A DNA stretch of 64,000 nt from Bremia lactucae (lineage: Eukaryota > Oomycota > Peronosporomycetes > Peronosporales > Peronosporaceae): the NCBI RefSeq assembly GCF_004359215.1, contig NW_027152213.1, positions 1,857,600-1,921,599 of the forward strand, in the 5' to 3' direction. The translations under genes and the position numbers were made by a program. Below, piece by piece: positions 11,850 to 23,678 of this stretch. Numbering within the stretch: position 1 is the stretch's first letter; every line of letters begins with the position of its first letter. Under the pieces are notes generated by a model. That model saw only the letters and a list, made by a program, of their open reading frames with translations, was not told the DNA's origin and made no database searches.

Positions 11850-14220
11850 ACCGATTAGCTAAATTAGTCCCTATCTGCTCCACTTATACTTGACTATGAT
11901 GGTATCGCGTGCTACATTCTCTCGGATGAAGTGGTGACGGATGTACACATGCTTAGGTCTGACCTTATATCCAGCATTGCTGGCAAATCCGATTGCGCCT
12001 TAATTGCCTTCTTAGATCAATGTCGCTCCCACTTGCTCATGATCGAGATCCTTCAGCATCATACGGACCCACAGCACTTCTTGGCTACACAGGTTTAAAG
12101 CCATGTACTCTGCAAAGTGGTACACGCTCGTCGGATGAGACCGCCGTAGACGCCAACCAACTACCTCACTGCAAGTGAGAGAAGACACGGTATTAAGGCC
12201 GCTGTACGCTGATACTTGGACTTAGAACAACTGGTGCGCCATCAACATCAAACAGTAACCCCGACACCGAGCGTCGGTCGTCGATATTTTTTCCGCGCCC
12301 TTGTACGCTGAGGCTTGTACTTAGCTGGCGCTACCGTCGTAAGCCCCTGTAGTTTTCTGTCGTCTTGAAGTAGAAGTGCGCGAACCGCGGCATTCCAATA
12401 CTGCTGTTCAGGAATTTTCAAAAACCGCCAAAGCTGTGTGGCCACATACGCGATATCACGACGTGCCGTGCGCATCTCGTGACGTTTAGTGAACATCCGA
12501 TCGATATTCTCTTCGGCTTTGACTTCAATTCGTTCCTGTTGCTGTATGTACCGACTCACATGGGCTAGCCACTGGCTTAAAGTCTGGATGGTTAAAGCTG
12601 CTTACAGTGTCATCGATGTAGCAGTCTCATCGTTACATGAGCTTACTGCGCTGGAGATAAAATTCAATCTTGTTCAGCTCTCATCTTAAACAGAGTTCTC
12701 CAGTGCTTTTTTGACCTCCTAGACTTCCTGCTGGTCTTTGTATCGCACCACCTGTCCGTGCTGATTGCACTTTGCGAGCACCCTTTATCCGATTAGTCGG
12801 ACTTCTTTTATCTTCCCCGTAACCAGCATCCATGAGCCATTTTTCGAGTAAGCTTGAGCTAGGCGTCAAACCATCACCATTCCTTAGCGTCGTCGCTATC
12901 CGAGGGCTGCTAATGTGTCATCTGTGCATCGCCAACACTTACCGCGTAGGCCACTACAGCCTCTGCATAGAGACTATCCTCGTCAACACGAGGTCGCTTG
13001 GGTGACGGTCATTGGTCATCATTTAGGATCTATTCATCATCTTCTCGTCAGACATGGTCGATCCATTACCAAGAAAAAGTACTTGTTTCCTTTAACGTCA
13101 ACAGCGATTCCTTTCGGACCTGAACACCATGTCGCCGTTTGGTGCCGACTCTTGTACCCAGCGATATGTCGTCAATTCCTTTTCAGATGACACAGGGTCA
13201 TGCTTATCTTGTTGAATCTGCACATCATCAAATGGGTATTGTATTGACTCAATCGGCTCATCATCTTAAGACGGACTTCGTCAATTTTTTAATGACGTAG
13301 ATTTTCAATATTTTTCGTCATGGCTATATCGTAAAGTTCGTCACTTCGCCTTCGTCGATCATCACCGATCTTGCGAACAAGCCACTTTTATGGGGTGTCA
13401 TGTACCACTGTCGATTAGCTATCCGGTTGCCCTTTCTTCACCGACTACAACTACTGCATTAAAGCTGCTGGATTGGTTCCCAGCTAGACAGTTCCGTTTC
13501 ATGTGTCACAATTAAAACACTTTCCCTTAAAACCGCCGTCATTGCATGAAACGCCCAAATTGCGAGACGCACCACCTTTCGACCGTTGCCTCTCCCACCT
13601 TTAAGTTATCCAGCGTTCCTAATCACGCGGCACGCTTTCTCCGTAGCCTCCTTCTTGTGTAGCCTCTCCGATTCCTTCAAAAGCTTCTCCTCCACCTCGA
13701 TAAGCGTGATGTCTTCGAATTCTCCATAATCGACCAAACCATCTCATACTCTGACGGAAGACTGCTCAGAAGAATCACCAGCTATCGCGACTCATCTATA
13801 GGCTTTCCCGTACTTTGGAGTCCAACAACCATTTCTTTAAATGCGTCCAGATATTCCGCCATTCTTGTGCCACTCTCCATCTTGAATTCATGGAGTCGAC
13901 GCGTCATCATTACTTGAATGTGAAGAGTCGAGCGGTTATAGAAGCGTAGAACGTTTCCCATGCCACCATAGCGCGTTACCGACCGAATCTTGGTCTGGTG
14001 CTGGATCTCGACGCCATGGGCGATGATGCCCAGCGCCTTGGCGTCGCTCACAAGCCATGCATCCGTAACGTCGTTTTTGTCCTTGACAAGCATGATGTGC
14101 CTTAGCAGAGCCTTTTTCGCTGGGGTCATCCTCCCAGTGGTAAGAATTACCACTCTCCAGGAGGATTTTGGTGCGGTTGCGACTGTTAATTTATTGAATA
14201 ATGTACTAAATCTGAAGTGA
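11850..14220 (-). mobile_element. Decayed Copia element (RNase H to gag)
   Basis: On the minus strand, reading from 14220 to 11850. A UBN2-type gag segment lies at 13782-14153 (RRLHEFKMESGTRMAEYLDAF). Decayed middle parts include a basic segment at 12248-12559. RNase H is at about 11850-12130: EYMALNLCSQEVLW, then a degenerate active-site region, then VRPKHVYIRHHFIRE, which is the classic Copia RNase H ending. Many stops and deletions are present; the reverse transcriptase is largely gone. Confidence 0.7.
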
Positions 14221-14716
14221 ATATTTTTGTTAGGCCCGAGTTCGCTTACCCTGTGCTACCTCAAAACCTACTGCATGTAACCTAATTTTATCTAGACCAA
14301 TGAATTATTTCCTATGACACTTGCCGTAAACATAGCCATAATCCCGTGACGTCATTATTCGTCTTACACATGCACTGAGCGGCGTCATCTCAACAAGCAT
14401 ACCGGATTGATCCAACCCCTCGTACGTGGCCCACCCTAGACTTATCCTTTAATCAAGTATCGTATGGAGTCGTATCATTGCGCGCACTTTCTGTTGTTGG
14501 CTGATCAGGAACGCTGCCGTGATGAACGCTCCTCCCCACAAGAAAATTTGATATACACTTGTAGTTCATCATGCTCCGCGTCTTTCCAGTATCGTACGAT
14601 TCATGACATATTTGGTCCAGGGTCTTGGTAACAAACTCGACGCTGTAGTCAGAGCGAGGACACCTGATGTGCTCTCCCCACTAAATTTCGTATAACAGCC
14701 CCGCAATGTTTCCGAG
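14221..14716. other. No gene seen
   Basis: Degenerate sequence between two Copia fragments without recognisable motifs. It could be LTR or gag remnants. Confidence 0.35.
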
Positions 14717-15300
14717 TTGGTTTGCTTAAAAACCTGCTCAGGTTACGACTGCGAACGATATATCAGGTCTTGTGGTTGTTTCCAAGTACATAAGGCTTTT
14801 AATAGCTGCACTGAAGTAAAAACACTCCAACGAGTAAGTTTTTCCTTTAAAGCTTCTCCCGCATTGAATCGTGCAGTCAATTTCATTGGTATACGGCCAG
14901 CACGAGCGTGGGTTAAGCCGTGTCACTTAAGGTTATCAGCGCGGTATTTGTCTGCTGTATGCATAATTCGTCCGTTGTCAACTCAATTTCAACGCCCAGA
15001 GATCGGGTCAGTTTACCCAGGCCTTGTAGCTCGTACAGCATATTTATTCGTTTAAAAAGCGCTCATGGCTTTTTTGTAGTTCGTTGCTTCAATCACATCA
15101 ACAATGTGTACTAACGACAGAGATGCTGTTGTGTTAGATACCCTCCAGTATAAACATGGCTCAGTCCGAATTGAACTGTGATCAATTTTTCTTGAGGAAA
15201 ACATCAAGTTCCTCGTTCCATTTTCTTTCAGCTCTATGGGAACCATGCAGTGCTCTTTTTTTACCATCCATAGTGTTCATGTGTTGCATGTAAAGCCAGA
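14717..15300 (-). mobile_element. Decayed Copia reverse-transcriptase fragment
   Basis: Minus strand: 15052-15267 holds the segment TEPCLYWRV followed by a hydrophobic strand ending VHIVDVIEA, the position of the YVDD box in Copia RT, now degenerate. 14738-14926 holds SLMYLETTTRPDISFAV, the highly typical Copia motif at the RT-RNase H boundary. The order along the minus strand is right for one copy. Frames are broken between the two. Confidence 0.75.
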
Positions 15301-15339
15301 ACCTTGTTCACATATTGCTTTGGATCAAAGGATGGTTTT

Positions 15340-16400
15340 CGTCATACTGTTCGACAAGACCTGGACCATCTATACGAAATTTCGAGCGAAACGAGACTAC
15401 CAATTTTCATATACCCTCGCAATCGATCGAGATAAATTGGTCGGACTTCTTCACCTCGCAGTGGTTCAGGAAGCGCTCTACAATAAAGCGCTTTGACCAT
15501 TCGAGTGCATTTATATATTAATGGATGAGGAGGAAGAGAAAATCCGGATTCGACTTTCTTGTCGGACCCGGCGTTTCTCTGCATGATTACAGTTGCGTCC
15601 TTAGACGATTGCAAAAGGGCGTGGATCCTGAACGTGATCGATGCAGACGACGGTGAGCGGTCTTTGCATCGATCGGTCGGAATGAGCGAAGATTGCAGAC
15701 GAGCGATTGCCATCCGTAATAAACTACGCGGATCTGCTTGACTATGCCGCTACTTAGATTACGCAAGAGCCGCTCCGGCTCTAGCGTTGGCAATTGAGCT
15801 ATCTCCAGACTTAAATTCAGAGGCGCTATAAATTCAAGTGTTCAGGCGCCTACGATTGATTTTTTGCTTACAAAGACATTTAAAGTCTTACTCTCTTCCA
15901 TAAACTTTATTCCACAGGATCCTGAAAACTGATTGCCTCAGCTTTTGGAAACTTAATCCCTTAAATTTTATGGGATTTACTTCCTTATTTATTTAAGGAG
16001 CTCCCTTTCCAACTGCTCCGAGCTGTCGTTGCGCAACCACCGCGAACTCTTAGATAGAATGGAGATTCGATCGAAGGACATTAACACTGTCTCTCACGGA
16101 CTGGTGATTTAAATTCTTGATTGTTGCTTTCTAAGCATTTTCGATCTACTTGACCTTTTGAGTTATCGAACTTCGACGCTGCATGCGCTTGTGCATCGCT
16201 GTCGGAATCTATCTCCACAGGGAGATCGGTCGTCACGCCAAGGACTTCTGCAGTCGTGCTAACGACCGTTTCACAAGAGAGGTCATTGCACTGTCGCGTG
16301 TACCCGCTGATTCCAAAGTGCATTTGGTGGTAACGAGAGCGTTGCAAAAAAAGTATTTCAAGGAAGGAACATATGCAACATTTGTGCGAGAACACAACTT
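15340..16400 (-). mobile_element. Decayed Gypsy fragment (protease-RT linker)
   Basis: The minus-strand frame 15587-15793 (PTLEPERLLRNLSSG) is a clear relative of 36633-36875 and 29288-29575. Upstream on the same strand, 16081-16395 contains SCETVVSTTAEVLGV, related to the plus-strand frame near 28030 (TCNSVVCTTAQE). An imperfect copy of the GCTGTGGTTGC palindrome found at 29770 lies near 16020. All are parts of one Gypsy family; frames are broken. Confidence 0.65.
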
Positions 16401-16618
16401 ACCAGCAATGGATGTTTTTCGCATTTCAGATGAGTCGACGCTTGAAGCAATAGTTGGGATGGAGAATCAAGAATTGCATAAATTACAGTGCATGGATGAT
16501 GGCAGCACGAGGCTCCGCGAAAAAAAGCTGGTCATTTTCATCGTGATTGGCACTGGAGCAATCTAGTCAATTGAATTCTTTTTTCATTATGTTTGCTTTC
16601 TAATCCATACAAATTGCT

Positions 16619-16816
16619 TTGACGTACATTCTATACAATGCGTCATCCGATTCATGTATTTTTCGCTCCGTGAGGCCTAGGTACCAGATCCTCGTCCAAT
16701 GGAAAGGTTACCCGAAGAGTTTTGACTCTTGGGATCCGATCGATACCCTACGTATTGATGTGCCCGGCTTGGTTGCTGCCTATGAAAAGGAGCACCAGCT
16801 GAGACCACTTCGCTAG
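16619..16816 (+). mobile_element. Chromodomain tail of a Gypsy (chromovirus-type) integrase
   Basis: The plus frame contains YQILVQWKGYPKSFDSWDPI, the canonical chromodomain core (aromatic residues Y, W and W spaced as in Ty3/Gypsy chromodomains), followed by a short acidic helix ending in a stop. The rest of pol is not contiguous. The chromodomain is known to steer integration towards particular histone marks. Confidence 0.75.
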
Positions 16817-16949
16817 TCTCAAGTGGACTAGCAGAAGCAGCGTAGTGAGAAGAAACAGGGGGTACAGTACCACCCATGATTTCTTTCACACGCAAACGGG
16901 CAAAATTAATTCGCTGCGACCGCTGTTTCATCGCATCAGAATGCGGATG

Positions 16950-17280
16950 AATGCGGCGTAAGAATTCCGCTTCGTATTGGTCGGGCGTTTCATTTGAACG
17001 TGCTCCACGCCCAGCACCGAGGGGTACTAAACGAAATTATGGATCGAATGCCAAAAAGGGCAACGGTCGCGGGTCCGACTTTGTTGCGAAATCACAACAG
17101 CGAGGCGGACCGCCGAAAAAAGCCGGAGTCAGTAGGGGCGCAACGCCCTACTGATCCAGCAACCTCAAGAAAATTTGCAAACCTCTTGACGAAAAAGTTG
17201 TTCCAGACACACAATCATTATGTGTCTCTGCACCTGGTGATGAGGTATCACCCGTCCAGGCGCTTGTGAACGCTCCATGA
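16950..17280 (+). mobile_element. Gypsy gag end / protease start fragment, plus strand
   Basis: Plus frames carry LRNHNSEADRRKKPESVGAQ and PATSRKFANLLTKKLF, matching the segment at 27480-27620 (LRNRSGEAIEKT..., SSIKRICRPFDENFSS in another frame). It ends at a junction with the opposite-strand copy next door. Confidence 0.55.
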
Positions 17281-18075
17281 CGTTCATCAATAGGCCATAT
17301 GATGATCGGGAGGTTTACCTTTTAGCGTTTATAGGACACCAACTACAAGTTTCTTTACTGTTACAGATGCGCCTGTTGCTAGGCGCACTGTTATTCTCGT
17401 TAAGCATTTCGCGCTTAATAAATTCGTCTCCAATCTTCTAGCAATTGGCGTTGAATGAATTGTCAACAATCGACTCGAGACTTTAGTTGGAAGTTATTTA
17501 CCACATCAATTTTCAAGTTGATGAGGTGAACATCATCACCTGGGGCAAGTACACACAATGTTTGTGTTTTAGGAGCAATTTTCGTCAAAAGACCTCAAGC
17601 TTCTTTTGACGTTGCTGGATCAGTAGGGCACTTCGCACTTCTGACCCCGACCGTTTTTTTTACGATCCAACTCGCCGTTGCGATTTCGCAACAGCGTCGG
17701 ATCCGCGTCCCCCGCTGTTCCTAGCGGGAGGTCGATCGTTTCGCTCAGTATTTCTAGGGGCTGAGTGTTAGGCACGACACTCATGAGCGTAGTGGCCCGT
17801 CTTTTGACAACGATTGCATTTTTGCAATCGTTTGTAACTTGAAGAGCGAGGTTTCTTGCTGCCTTAACATTTTCAATTTTTGAGCACCCTGTTCTCTCAA
17901 CAGCTGAGAGCCTTGCTGGTAAGGCAAGACTACTTTCTCTCAGGCCGCGTCGAATTCGTGTTGTAAGAACTCGGCTACGGCTGCATGCTTTTCGTCTCTT
18001 CCAAGAGAGTACATGATGGCGCCAACGGCTGGCCCGCCTACGACTGAGCTCATTGGTTTGGCCGCTCTCCATTCA
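17281..18075 (-). mobile_element. Gypsy gag / protease fragment, minus strand
   Basis: The minus frame 17620-18072 carries DPTLLRNRNGELDRKKNGRG, a relative of the plus-strand copies at 17050 and 27490. The 17340-17400 stretch read on minus (GTGCGCCTAGCAACAGGCGC) matches 27797-27816 in the protease region. Together with 16950-17280 it forms a head-to-head pair. Confidence 0.6.
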
Positions 18076-18217
18076 AGGTAACTCAAATGAGTAAACCCTT
18101 CACGCGTGGGTGATAGCCTTCTTGAGGGGCTTGAAAGCTACCTCCTTCTTCATCCAACGTGTCCATGTTTGATGGAACGTGCGTAGGCCGTTAAGCAGAC
18201 TACGAAGTGCCACCAGG

Positions 18218-19000
18218 TGTAACGGGGCACCCTTTGCTAGAATCAATAACAGTACTAGTCAACCTAAACTGATTACAGTGAAGGTGGGTAGCCTCGACTA
18301 CTATACGTACACGACGTGCAGAGGAAGATTCTAAGCAGTTAGGAAGTCCTAGCTATCAAGGTTAATTTTAAAAGCTTTAGAATAGGGAGAAAGTAAAACT
18401 GTATTATTCTATTCAGTTCCTGCGTAACGGTCTTCTATCTACTACTGACTTTATTATATTAATAACAAACTATGCATGGAGCCTACTTGCGCACCACCTT
18501 GACAATTTGAAAATTGGAGCTCTTTACGCCATTCTATTTGTCCAGCTGTATCCGGGCAGTACTCTAAAGGCGAAGTGAGCCATCATAAACAAATAATGTA
18601 TTTTGCATTGCGTGAACCCTGAAAAGTCATACAATGCGAAAAAGATTCTGAATGTTTCTTAAAGAAACTATGTAACGGGGCGCCTTTTGCTAGTACCGAT
18701 AACAGTACTAGTCAAACAACACTGATTACAGTGATGGTGGGGTGTCTCGACTACTTCACGTACACGACGTGTAACGTAGCACCCTTTGCTAGTACTTGTA
18801 ACGGGGTGTCCAGTTACATAAATATAATATCCTATTAGAGAATTGGTAAATATTATATTCTATGAGAGGAAATAATCTTCAGAAGTACAAATTATTGTCT
18901 TCATTAATTTTGACCTAATAGTTTCAATATTATCAAATTTGGTAATATTGGCGCAATAAGACAGTAGTTTTATTGATTGGTTGATTTAAGTTCAAATCAA
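18218..19000. mobile_element. Cluster of nested LTR fragments
   Basis: LTR starts occur at 18218 and 18671 (TGTAACGGGGC with CTTTTGCTAG or CTTTGCTAG), at 18770 (TGTAACGTAGCACCC) and at 18797 (TGTAACGGGGTGTCC). The last piece resembles 4359-4560. The second and third are only about 100 bp and 27 bp long, so they are truncated or interrupted by later insertions. It lies about 230 bp upstream of the gene starting at 19232 and could affect its promoter. Confidence 0.6.
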
Positions 19001-19231
19001 CCTCATAAAAGACACAATTCTACTCTCAATAATTGACATATTTTTGTTCTATTGCTATTTTTTTACTTTAAATGGGCGTCAATACCTAGATTAAAAAAAT
19101 CGATGGCTTGAAAAGTTTGGGATCTGCAGGCAAATCTTTTGATTTTCCGTCAAAATATTTCGATTAAAAGCCTACCATAACGTATTCCATATATCCGCAT
19201 TTTTACTGTAGCCAAGTAAGGCCTCTGTGAC

Positions 19232-20149
19232 TTGCGCGACCCAATGAGTCAAATTGCGGATGTTCACGCCTCTAAGCAAGTCGTGCCAGCGTTAAAGACT
19301 CCAATGGGTAGTGATGGGCGACCTGTCCGGGAGTGGATCGACACGCTGCTTCAGGCAGCTGTGATCGCCAAGGACAAGCAAAAGAAACATACCACAGCAG
19401 AGGTTGAGATACACGCGACAGTGTCGACGCTGACCAAGCGCGCTGCAAATTCCACTACTGCTGACTTTAATGCTGTAACTGCAACTGAAGTAAATGAAAT
19501 AGTTCCAGCGGTTGCGATAACAAACAGAACGGAACAGGACACGAATACAAGCATTGCTGAAATGGATGCACAAGTCAGGGCTACGGTAACGCCAACTCCT
19601 CCTATTAAAGACACTCTTGTCATGGCTTATGCGGAAGCTAACAGCACCGTGATTGAATCCCGCGCTATTCCTATAAAACAATATTGCCGTCGCAAATGCA
19701 AAGTGGAAGGCTGTATCAAATTTGCGCGCTTTAATAACGCTTGCTCGGGGCATGGCGGCAGGCGACTATGCGCGGAGGCCGGATGTGAGCGTGTAGCCCA
19801 ATTTGGTCACAAGTGCAGCTCTCACGGAGGTGTCAAATTCTGCAGTATTGAAGGATGCTTCCGAGCTGTTCAGTCTCGAGGTTGCTGCAAGACGCACGGC
19901 GGGGGAGTGCGGTGCCAGCATCAAGAATGCACAAAAGGCGCTATATCAAAGGGGTTTTGCCGTTCCCACGGTGGTGGCTCGCGTTGTGCTGAACAAGACT
20001 GTCAAAAATGGGCTCAGCGACACGGTTATTGCGTGCGCCATTCAAAGTCTGCGACTGAGTGTGCAGAGATAGCAAATCAGCCAGACCCTGAGCTCTTTAA
20101 AAGCGAGAAGATATCGTTGCCACAACCAATTTTCAAATACAGGCAATAA
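19232..20149 (+). CDS. Cys/His-repeat protein (oomycete 'WRKY19-like' family)
   Basis: 305 codons without introns. The N-terminal half (1-145) is low-complexity, rich in Ala, Thr and Glu. Residues about 152-271 hold five tandem units of about 24 residues with the pattern C-x(3-4)-[GD]C-x3-[AG]-x3-[GN]-x-C-x2-H, most followed by GG (units end SGHGG, SSHGG, KTHGG, RSHGG, VRHS). Such Cys/His repeats are abundant in oomycete genomes, where they are commonly annotated as WRKY19-like because plant WRKY19 carries the same repeat; there is no WRKY domain here. The spacing suggests each unit binds zinc, and a nucleic-acid or protein-binding role is inferred only. Met5 is an alternative start. A neighbouring LTR cluster ends about 230 bp upstream. 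Confidence 0.8.
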   Translation: MRDPMSQIADVHASKQVVPALKTPMGSDGRPVREWIDTLLQAAVIAKDKQKKHTTAEVEIHATVSTLTKRAANSTTADFNAVTATEVNEIVPAVAITNRTEQDTNTSIAEMDAQVRATVTPTPPIKDTLVMAYAEANSTVIESRAIPIKQYCRRKCKVEGCIKFARFNNACSGHGGRRLCAEAGCERVAQFGHKCSSHGGVKFCSIEGCFRAVQSRGCCKTHGGGVRCQHQECTKGAISKGFCRSHGGGSRCAEQDCQKWAQRHGYCVRHSKSATECAEIANQPDPELFKSEKISLPQPIFKYRQ

Positions 20150-20397
20150 AATCAAGTTTACCGCCGGAGCCAATATTCACCACATGCTGGCAGTCAAATT
20201 GAGTATGCCGTCGGCTGACGCACCATCAGCGTAGTACAAAAATATTTGGTAAGGGTTATCACTCTATTTATGGAAAAAAAATCTGCGAGACCGTAACCTT
20301 CCCTTTTCCACCGCCTCCATTGTTATTTTGTAATGCGTCTAGTTAGTTAAGAAATTAGACTTTCCATATCAGCTACCATTCATTGGCGGCCTCAGGG
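20150..20397. other. 3' flank of the Cys/His-repeat gene
   Basis: No coding signal. It presumably holds the 3' UTR of the gene ending at 20149. Confidence 0.5.
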
Positions 20398-20622
20398 CTC
20401 AATATTGCTCTGACATTGTATTTACTTCACATAAGTTTCGACGAATCCAAACGCAAGTAATTTGTCTTTTTTTCTTATCCAGGCGACACTCCAAAGGATC
20501 GCTATTAGAAAGAATAGCAAAAGGCCAAGAGCTGCAATTGTTATTCAATCCTCGTGACGAAAGTTGGGCAGACCATCCAGCGCCTTCTCAGCTTCAATAC
20601 CAGGGCATTCGATGCGAAATTT
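20398..20622 (-). pseudogene. Possible decayed exon with a transmembrane helix
   Basis: On minus, one frame reads KFRIECPGIEAEKALDGLP followed shortly by an in-frame stop (TGA, near 20546) and then, still in frame, ITIAALGLLLFFLIAILWSV and a basic WIRKK stop-transfer. The layout resembles the juxtamembrane end of a type I membrane protein interrupted by a nonsense mutation. I do not recognise the family, and the adjacent LINE has overwritten or replaced whatever lay upstream. Confidence 0.3.
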
Positions 20623-22660
20623 TTAGTGTTGTAATACGTTGAAATACCAGCGGCCAACAGCATGTCGAGGTACAATGTGCTTGTCCCCACTGAGCCAACA
20701 GCAGATTGCGAGCAGATAGCCTAACCAACAAAGTTGCTGGCTTTTTTTGAGCCTCAAACAGTAATTGTTTGGCTCTGTATTGCTGAATTTTTCTGTTGTT
20801 TGCTAAAAATATTTGATAGTACACTTTGCGTCGTCGTGGACTGCACACTTCGAAAAACGGCGTCATTTCGCTCGCACCATAAGTGCGTGACGCAGATAGA
20901 GCTCATTAGGAACCAAATCCGTCGCCACACCCGTTCGCCCGCCGCGATGTCGTCTTGAAATCGCTTCAGCAGCCGATACCTCTGAAGCGCCGGGATCCTT
21001 GGGGCCTGGCGGTTGGCGCAATTGGTAAAGCACCTAGAATAGGCTTGAGGGGGAGCTGAAGCGCCAGTCCAGTGGCATAAGAATTTGCCCCAGCACGCAC
21101 GCGCCTTCAGACAATCCCAGATGACGTGTCTCGAAGTTTCTGGCATCCCGTGGCACGCTTGTAGTGCACGACAGCTGTTGTCAGCGGGACGGCCTGCGTG
21201 ATAGAAATTCAGTTGCTTGGTGGCGACACGGTAAGCCGTCCAAACTTGAAAATCCGAGAGCCCATTGTCATGTTTCCACACCTGGGATGGTAGTTGATGT
21301 GCCGCAGCCCGTAGCCACGTATCCGAGTGAATACTTGCCTCTAATCGCTCCAGCAAGGGTTTTAATGGGAGGGTGAGCTGACGTTTGTGGAGCTGAAAAG
21401 CTTGTCGAACAATCGCCTGACGTATCGATCCATTCGGGACCACGTGGGGCACACCCCACGCGTAACGATGATGGTTAGGATGCGCGTAAAAGACCACTCC
21501 ATGCTGCCGGAGGTACGAGGCCCAGCTTATTCGCTCTCCTTCCGATGCCGTGTCGAGCTCCGGCAGCTCCGTCAGAAAATACCAATGTAGTCCGTCAGCG
21601 GCCTGCTGTAATTGTACCAGACCCACGTCCGACGCGGATAGACCTCGTTGAGCACCCACGATGCGTCCCCGTCGCTCAGTCGTCCAGGCATACTCATGAC
21701 TAAACGGAGAGGGATGTCGAATCGACAAGACCGACTCCTGACCCAGTTCCGATCGAATCGGGAAATATGGAGACGCCAATAAAATAATAGTCGCCCACAG
21801 CCGAAGTTTGGGCTGGGAATACTTGACACCTTCCTGCCGCGAGGTAGGTATTGTAAATTCGAACTCAGATTGTCCTGTCCGCCTAATGTGGAGATCCGCA
21901 ATCGAACAGGTGTCAATTTGGTCGTACTTTGAGTGGGGTAGTTTCGCACCTGTCGCATCACGTATCCACGAATTGCCGCTCCAGCCAAACGTTCCCCAAA
22001 ATTGATACACCGCGTGTAAATGATAATCAGGGGTAACGAAGTCGTCCGGAAATATAGTAGAGTAAGAAAGTACCCAAAGGCCCCCGTTCCACTGGCTGCC
22101 AGCATGTTGCACCAGAGAATCCAAGTGTAAGGATACCCGATCTCGGCGGGGCACGGCTTGTACCGCCGTCGGTTCAAGAAGCCTGTCCAGGTCCCGGGCA
22201 AATGAGTCCTTTGAGGGTTTCAATGAACGGAATGGTCGCTCTTGCCGCTGCTGCCAATCATGCATGAGCATTCCAGAATTTGTAGACTGGTCTTGGTACG
22301 CCCAGGAACGCCAGGTATAAAAATACTTGTCATGGCATTGGGTTAGCCATCTCAGTGCGTGTTTAGTGCGTTGCGTTTTTATAGCCACCTCGACCGAGGC
22401 GAGACCGACTCCACCAGCCTTTTTCGGCGTGTATAGTTGGTTCACTATAAATGGACAACCAAACTTTCGTTGGATTGTTTGAGAGCATCCACCCTCGACT
22501 CCACTCCACCGTAAAATATGACGCACCTTGCCATGCTGCAGACTAGGGTAGGTGAGATATTTAGTCGCTTTAAATTCTTTGGGCTTAATGTGCCAAGGAA
22601 ATGACCAGGACGTCGCGATTGCTCCCCAATGAGGAAAGTTATCGCCTGAACGGGCTAATG
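20623..22660 (-). mobile_element. 5'-truncated LINE (non-LTR retrotransposon), C-terminal ORF part
   Basis: A long minus frame (20754-22526 from Met, open up to a stop near 22661) encodes the end of a LINE polyprotein. The post-RT region (KKAGGVGLASVEVAIKTQRT, then HALRWL) is typical of the RT thumb. The zf-RVT region has CRALQACHGMPETSRHVIWDC...W and the closing LWCERNDAVF. No RT palm (FADD box) or endonuclease is present, as expected for 5' truncation during target-primed reverse transcription. The frame ends at 20754; downstream frames are shifted. It is 590 codons without a stop, so insertion is not very old. Confidence 0.85.
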
Positions 22661-23040
22661 ATACGTGCTATATCTGCTTTGGCCTTAATAGGCTTAATCT
22701 TTTGGCAATGACTCGAATTTTACATACCGAGTGAAAATTATCTTTTATGCAATGTCGTAGACTGCACAGCTGTTCAATTGCGATGTCTCGACATTTAATG
22801 CCCTTTGCAATCTAATGGGCAACGAGCTTCTAGCATTATAAAATAACTAAGAAAAACGCTTTTAGTTTGCATGAATGAGGTCTTTTTAAGCTAATTTAAT
22901 TCTCAATGAGATACATCAGCTATCCTTCTTTCTGCGATTATGCATTTTTGCTTCACAGCGTTGAGGAAGATCTCCAAATGGCCAGCAGGTCCAATATCTC
23001 GTCATTCTGTTATTTCTTTAAACGACTTTCGGGGCGGAAA

Positions 23041-23094
23041 ATTTGCGTTGTCCTCTGATAGACTAAATTAAAGTTTAAATATATTTTTTTGCTT
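23041..23094. repeat. Direct repeat, copy 1
   Basis: A block running from ATTTGCGTTGTCC through GACTAAATTAAAGTTTAAAT to TTTGCTT recurs at 23229-23284 with a few mismatches. Confidence 0.8.
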
Positions 23095-23228
23095 ACATCT
23101 CAATCTTATAATTCCATACACGCGCCGCGGAGCCCAATAATAGCATTCTCAGTCCTAATTTAATAGACTCAGACACAAGTAAATATTCCACGGCGGTCTT
23201 CTTTATCTGACGCGAAACTTGAATCAAA

Positions 23229-23284
23229 TTTTGCATTGTCCCCTCTGAGGGACTAAATTAAAGTTTAAATATTTTTTTTTGCTT
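23229..23284. repeat. Direct repeat, copy 2
   Basis: Second copy of the block at 23041-23094, about 190 bp away. The central 20 bases GACTAAATTAAAGTTTAAAT are identical. Confidence 0.8.
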
Positions 23285-23678
23285 TGACAGAATGTCAATT
23301 AAATTTTAAATTTTCGAGTCACGTTCCCGTTGAGTGCACAATTAAGAATTTGCGGCTGTGTTTATTAATTAACACAAAAGCTTCTTGCTATACAGTAATG
23401 CAAGCCAGTGTACTCACTTTTGCGGCTCGCAAAGCTCACTATATAGAATGCTATGGAAGCTCTCTCACTATCCAGTGATTAACATTGCGGTTAGAACTTT
23501 TTAGATTGACAACCCAAGCAACACGGAAAAAACATGTATTTCTTATAAATACGCAACGAGTACGTTTGCTCTTCAGTCATTTTAGAAGCCAAAAGGTAGA
23601 GCACCGACCGGTCCTTCACAAATACGGTTGCAATCACATTCTTAACAATGGCAATTCTCTCGGATGCATGTAGGAATG

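Larger units (their letters stand above)
22661..23678. other. AT-rich intergenic region with a direct repeat
   Basis: No gene is supported. It contains the direct repeat listed separately and the 3' flank of the minus-strand gene ending at 23679. Confidence 0.5.

Noticed and set aside
16183..16566. 127-codon plus frame
   Set aside because: Overlaps the minus-strand Gypsy linker, whose relatives at 28 and 30 kb support minus as the sense strand.
19292..19753. 153-codon minus frame
   Set aside because: Antisense to the Cys/His-repeat gene; the repeats make sense only on plus.
21572..22201. 209-codon minus frame
   Set aside because: Alternative frame of the LINE ORF, lacking any motif.
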